From Acidimicrobiia bacterium (GTDB taxonomy: Bacteria > Actinomycetota > Acidimicrobiia > Acidimicrobiales > Poriferisodalaceae): a stretch of 5,279 nucleotides of DNA. This document shows, piece by piece, positions 4,644 to 5,279 of the stretch. Position 1 is the stretch's first letter; each line of letters starts with the position of its first letter. The translations under genes and the position numbers were made by a program. The notes under the pieces are model-generated. The model saw only the letters and a program-made list of their open reading frames with translations. It ran no database searches and was not told the origin of the DNA. Location: positions 1 through 5,279 of the forward strand of contig JALSTE010000037.1 in assembly GCA_026983855.1 (NCBI GenBank), given 5' to 3'.

Positions 4644-5279
4644 GTGAAGCTGTTCTCAAATCGTGGTCGCAGGGTCGATCTCGGCCCCTATCCCCTGGAG
4701 AGGCTGCCCCGGCTGTCCGACCCGCGGGCCCGACCCCCCGGGCTGGGGGCGGTGTCCCCGGCCCTGCCTTCGGAGATCGGCTCGCCGGGTCCCCTGTCCT
4801 GCGGCGACGCTCTCGGGGCCTACGCCGAGCTCTTCGACCAACAGGTGGATGGTGAGGTGGCGCCCCGGGCCCCGGTACCCGACGATCCGCTGGAACGTTC
4901 CCGCAACCTCAAGGCCGGCCTGTACTTCCTCGACGCCGACATGGCCGGCTGTGCCCTGGTGCCGCCCGGGGCCTGGCGGGTGACACCCGACCAGCGGCCC
5001 GGCCACCGCTTCGCGGTGGTGATCCTCTCGGCGTTCACCCGGGGTGACGGTCACCCGCGGCCGGGTACCGAATGGGTCGACGGCACCCGGAGGGAGGCGG
5101 CGGAGCTGAGGACGGCCGAGCTGGCCGTGATCACCGCCTCCTACATCCGCAATCTTGGATTCGCCGCCCGGGCCCACACCCCCACCGACAGCGGTGTGGA
5201 CCCCGGGCGGGTCGCCCTCCAGGCCGGGCTGGTGCGGATCGTGGGTGGTCGACTCCGGGCTCCCTACCTCAGGGACGGT
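4644..5279 (+). CDS. 5' part of a gene, possibly reductive-dehalogenase/QueG-like iron-sulfur protein (runs off the window)
   Basis: An open frame of 212 codons begins at GTG 4644 and has no stop before the window ends. The start is MKLFSNRGRRVDLGPYPLERLPRL in style: basic and soluble, with no signal peptide or membrane segment. Residues 30-55 are rich in Pro and Gly and look like a linker. After that come a compact domain with RSRNLKAGLYFLDADMAGCAL (86-105), HRFAVVILSAF (121-131), a helix ELRTAELAVITASYIRNLGF (154-173), ARAHTPTDSGVD (175-186) and ALQAGLVRIVGGRLRAPYL (191-209). From memory of the family, the helix ending YIRNLGF-AARAHT and the following AAGL-like segment resemble the N-terminal domain of non-respiratory reductive dehalogenases and epoxyqueuosine-reductase relatives. 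The cobalamin and ferredoxin motifs that would prove this lie beyond the window. It is certainly coding; the family call is tentative. Confidence 0.7.
   Translation, partial: MKLFSNRGRRVDLGPYPLERLPRLSDPRARPPGLGAVSPALPSEIGSPGPLSCGDALGAYAELFDQQVDGEVAPRAPVPDDPLERSRNLKAGLYFLDADMAGCALVPPGAWRVTPDQRPGHRFAVVILSAFTRGDGHPRPGTEWVDGTRREAAELRTAELAVITASYIRNLGFAARAHTPTDSGVDPGRVALQAGLVRIVGGRLRAPYLRDG

Overview
The window is high-GC DNA with dense coding on both strands. It most likely comes from an actinobacterium. The GYxxVAADGGxFxFGDA repeats in the second gene are typical of secreted proteins from Acidimicrobiia and related Actinomycetota. That placement is inferred from protein style only; no marker gene or rRNA is present.

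Layout: (1) 1-139 is a G-rich leader holding a possible -10 element and a ribosome binding site. (2) 140-1267 (+) encodes an exported protein with seven PD40/WD40-like S-x-D/N-G repeats, probably a seven-bladed beta-propeller. (3) 1261-2097 (+) overlaps it in the -1 frame. It encodes six GYW/DGG/FGDA repeats, probably a second propeller, but has no signal peptide. The two may be one ancestral secreted protein split by an indel, or a translationally coupled pair. (4) 2112-3398 (-) converges on it with a 14-bp gap and encodes a CaiB/BaiF family III CoA-transferase. (5) 3399-3554 is a divergent intergenic region with two perfect palindromes. (6) 3555-4307 (+) encodes a classical short-chain dehydrogenase/reductase with a complete Asn-Ser-Tyr-Lys tetrad. 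(7) 4293-4591 is an 86-bp tandem repeat of about 3.5 copies that starts inside the last codons of the dehydrogenase gene. (8) 4644 to the window end (+) is the first 212 codons of an open gene, tentatively related at the N-terminus to reductive-dehalogenase/QueG-type iron-sulfur proteins.

How the genes fit together: the divergent CoA-transferase and dehydrogenase are both enzyme types used in acyl-CoA or xenobiotic/steroid carboxylate catabolism. A shared control region is plausible, but the substrate cannot be read from sequence. The propeller pair looks like an unrelated cell-surface or secreted module. There is no sign of a phage, transposon, CRISPR array or defence system. The points most worth a second look are the split propeller gene, the stop-codon-anchored tandem repeat, and a likely non-standard start for the CoA-transferase.
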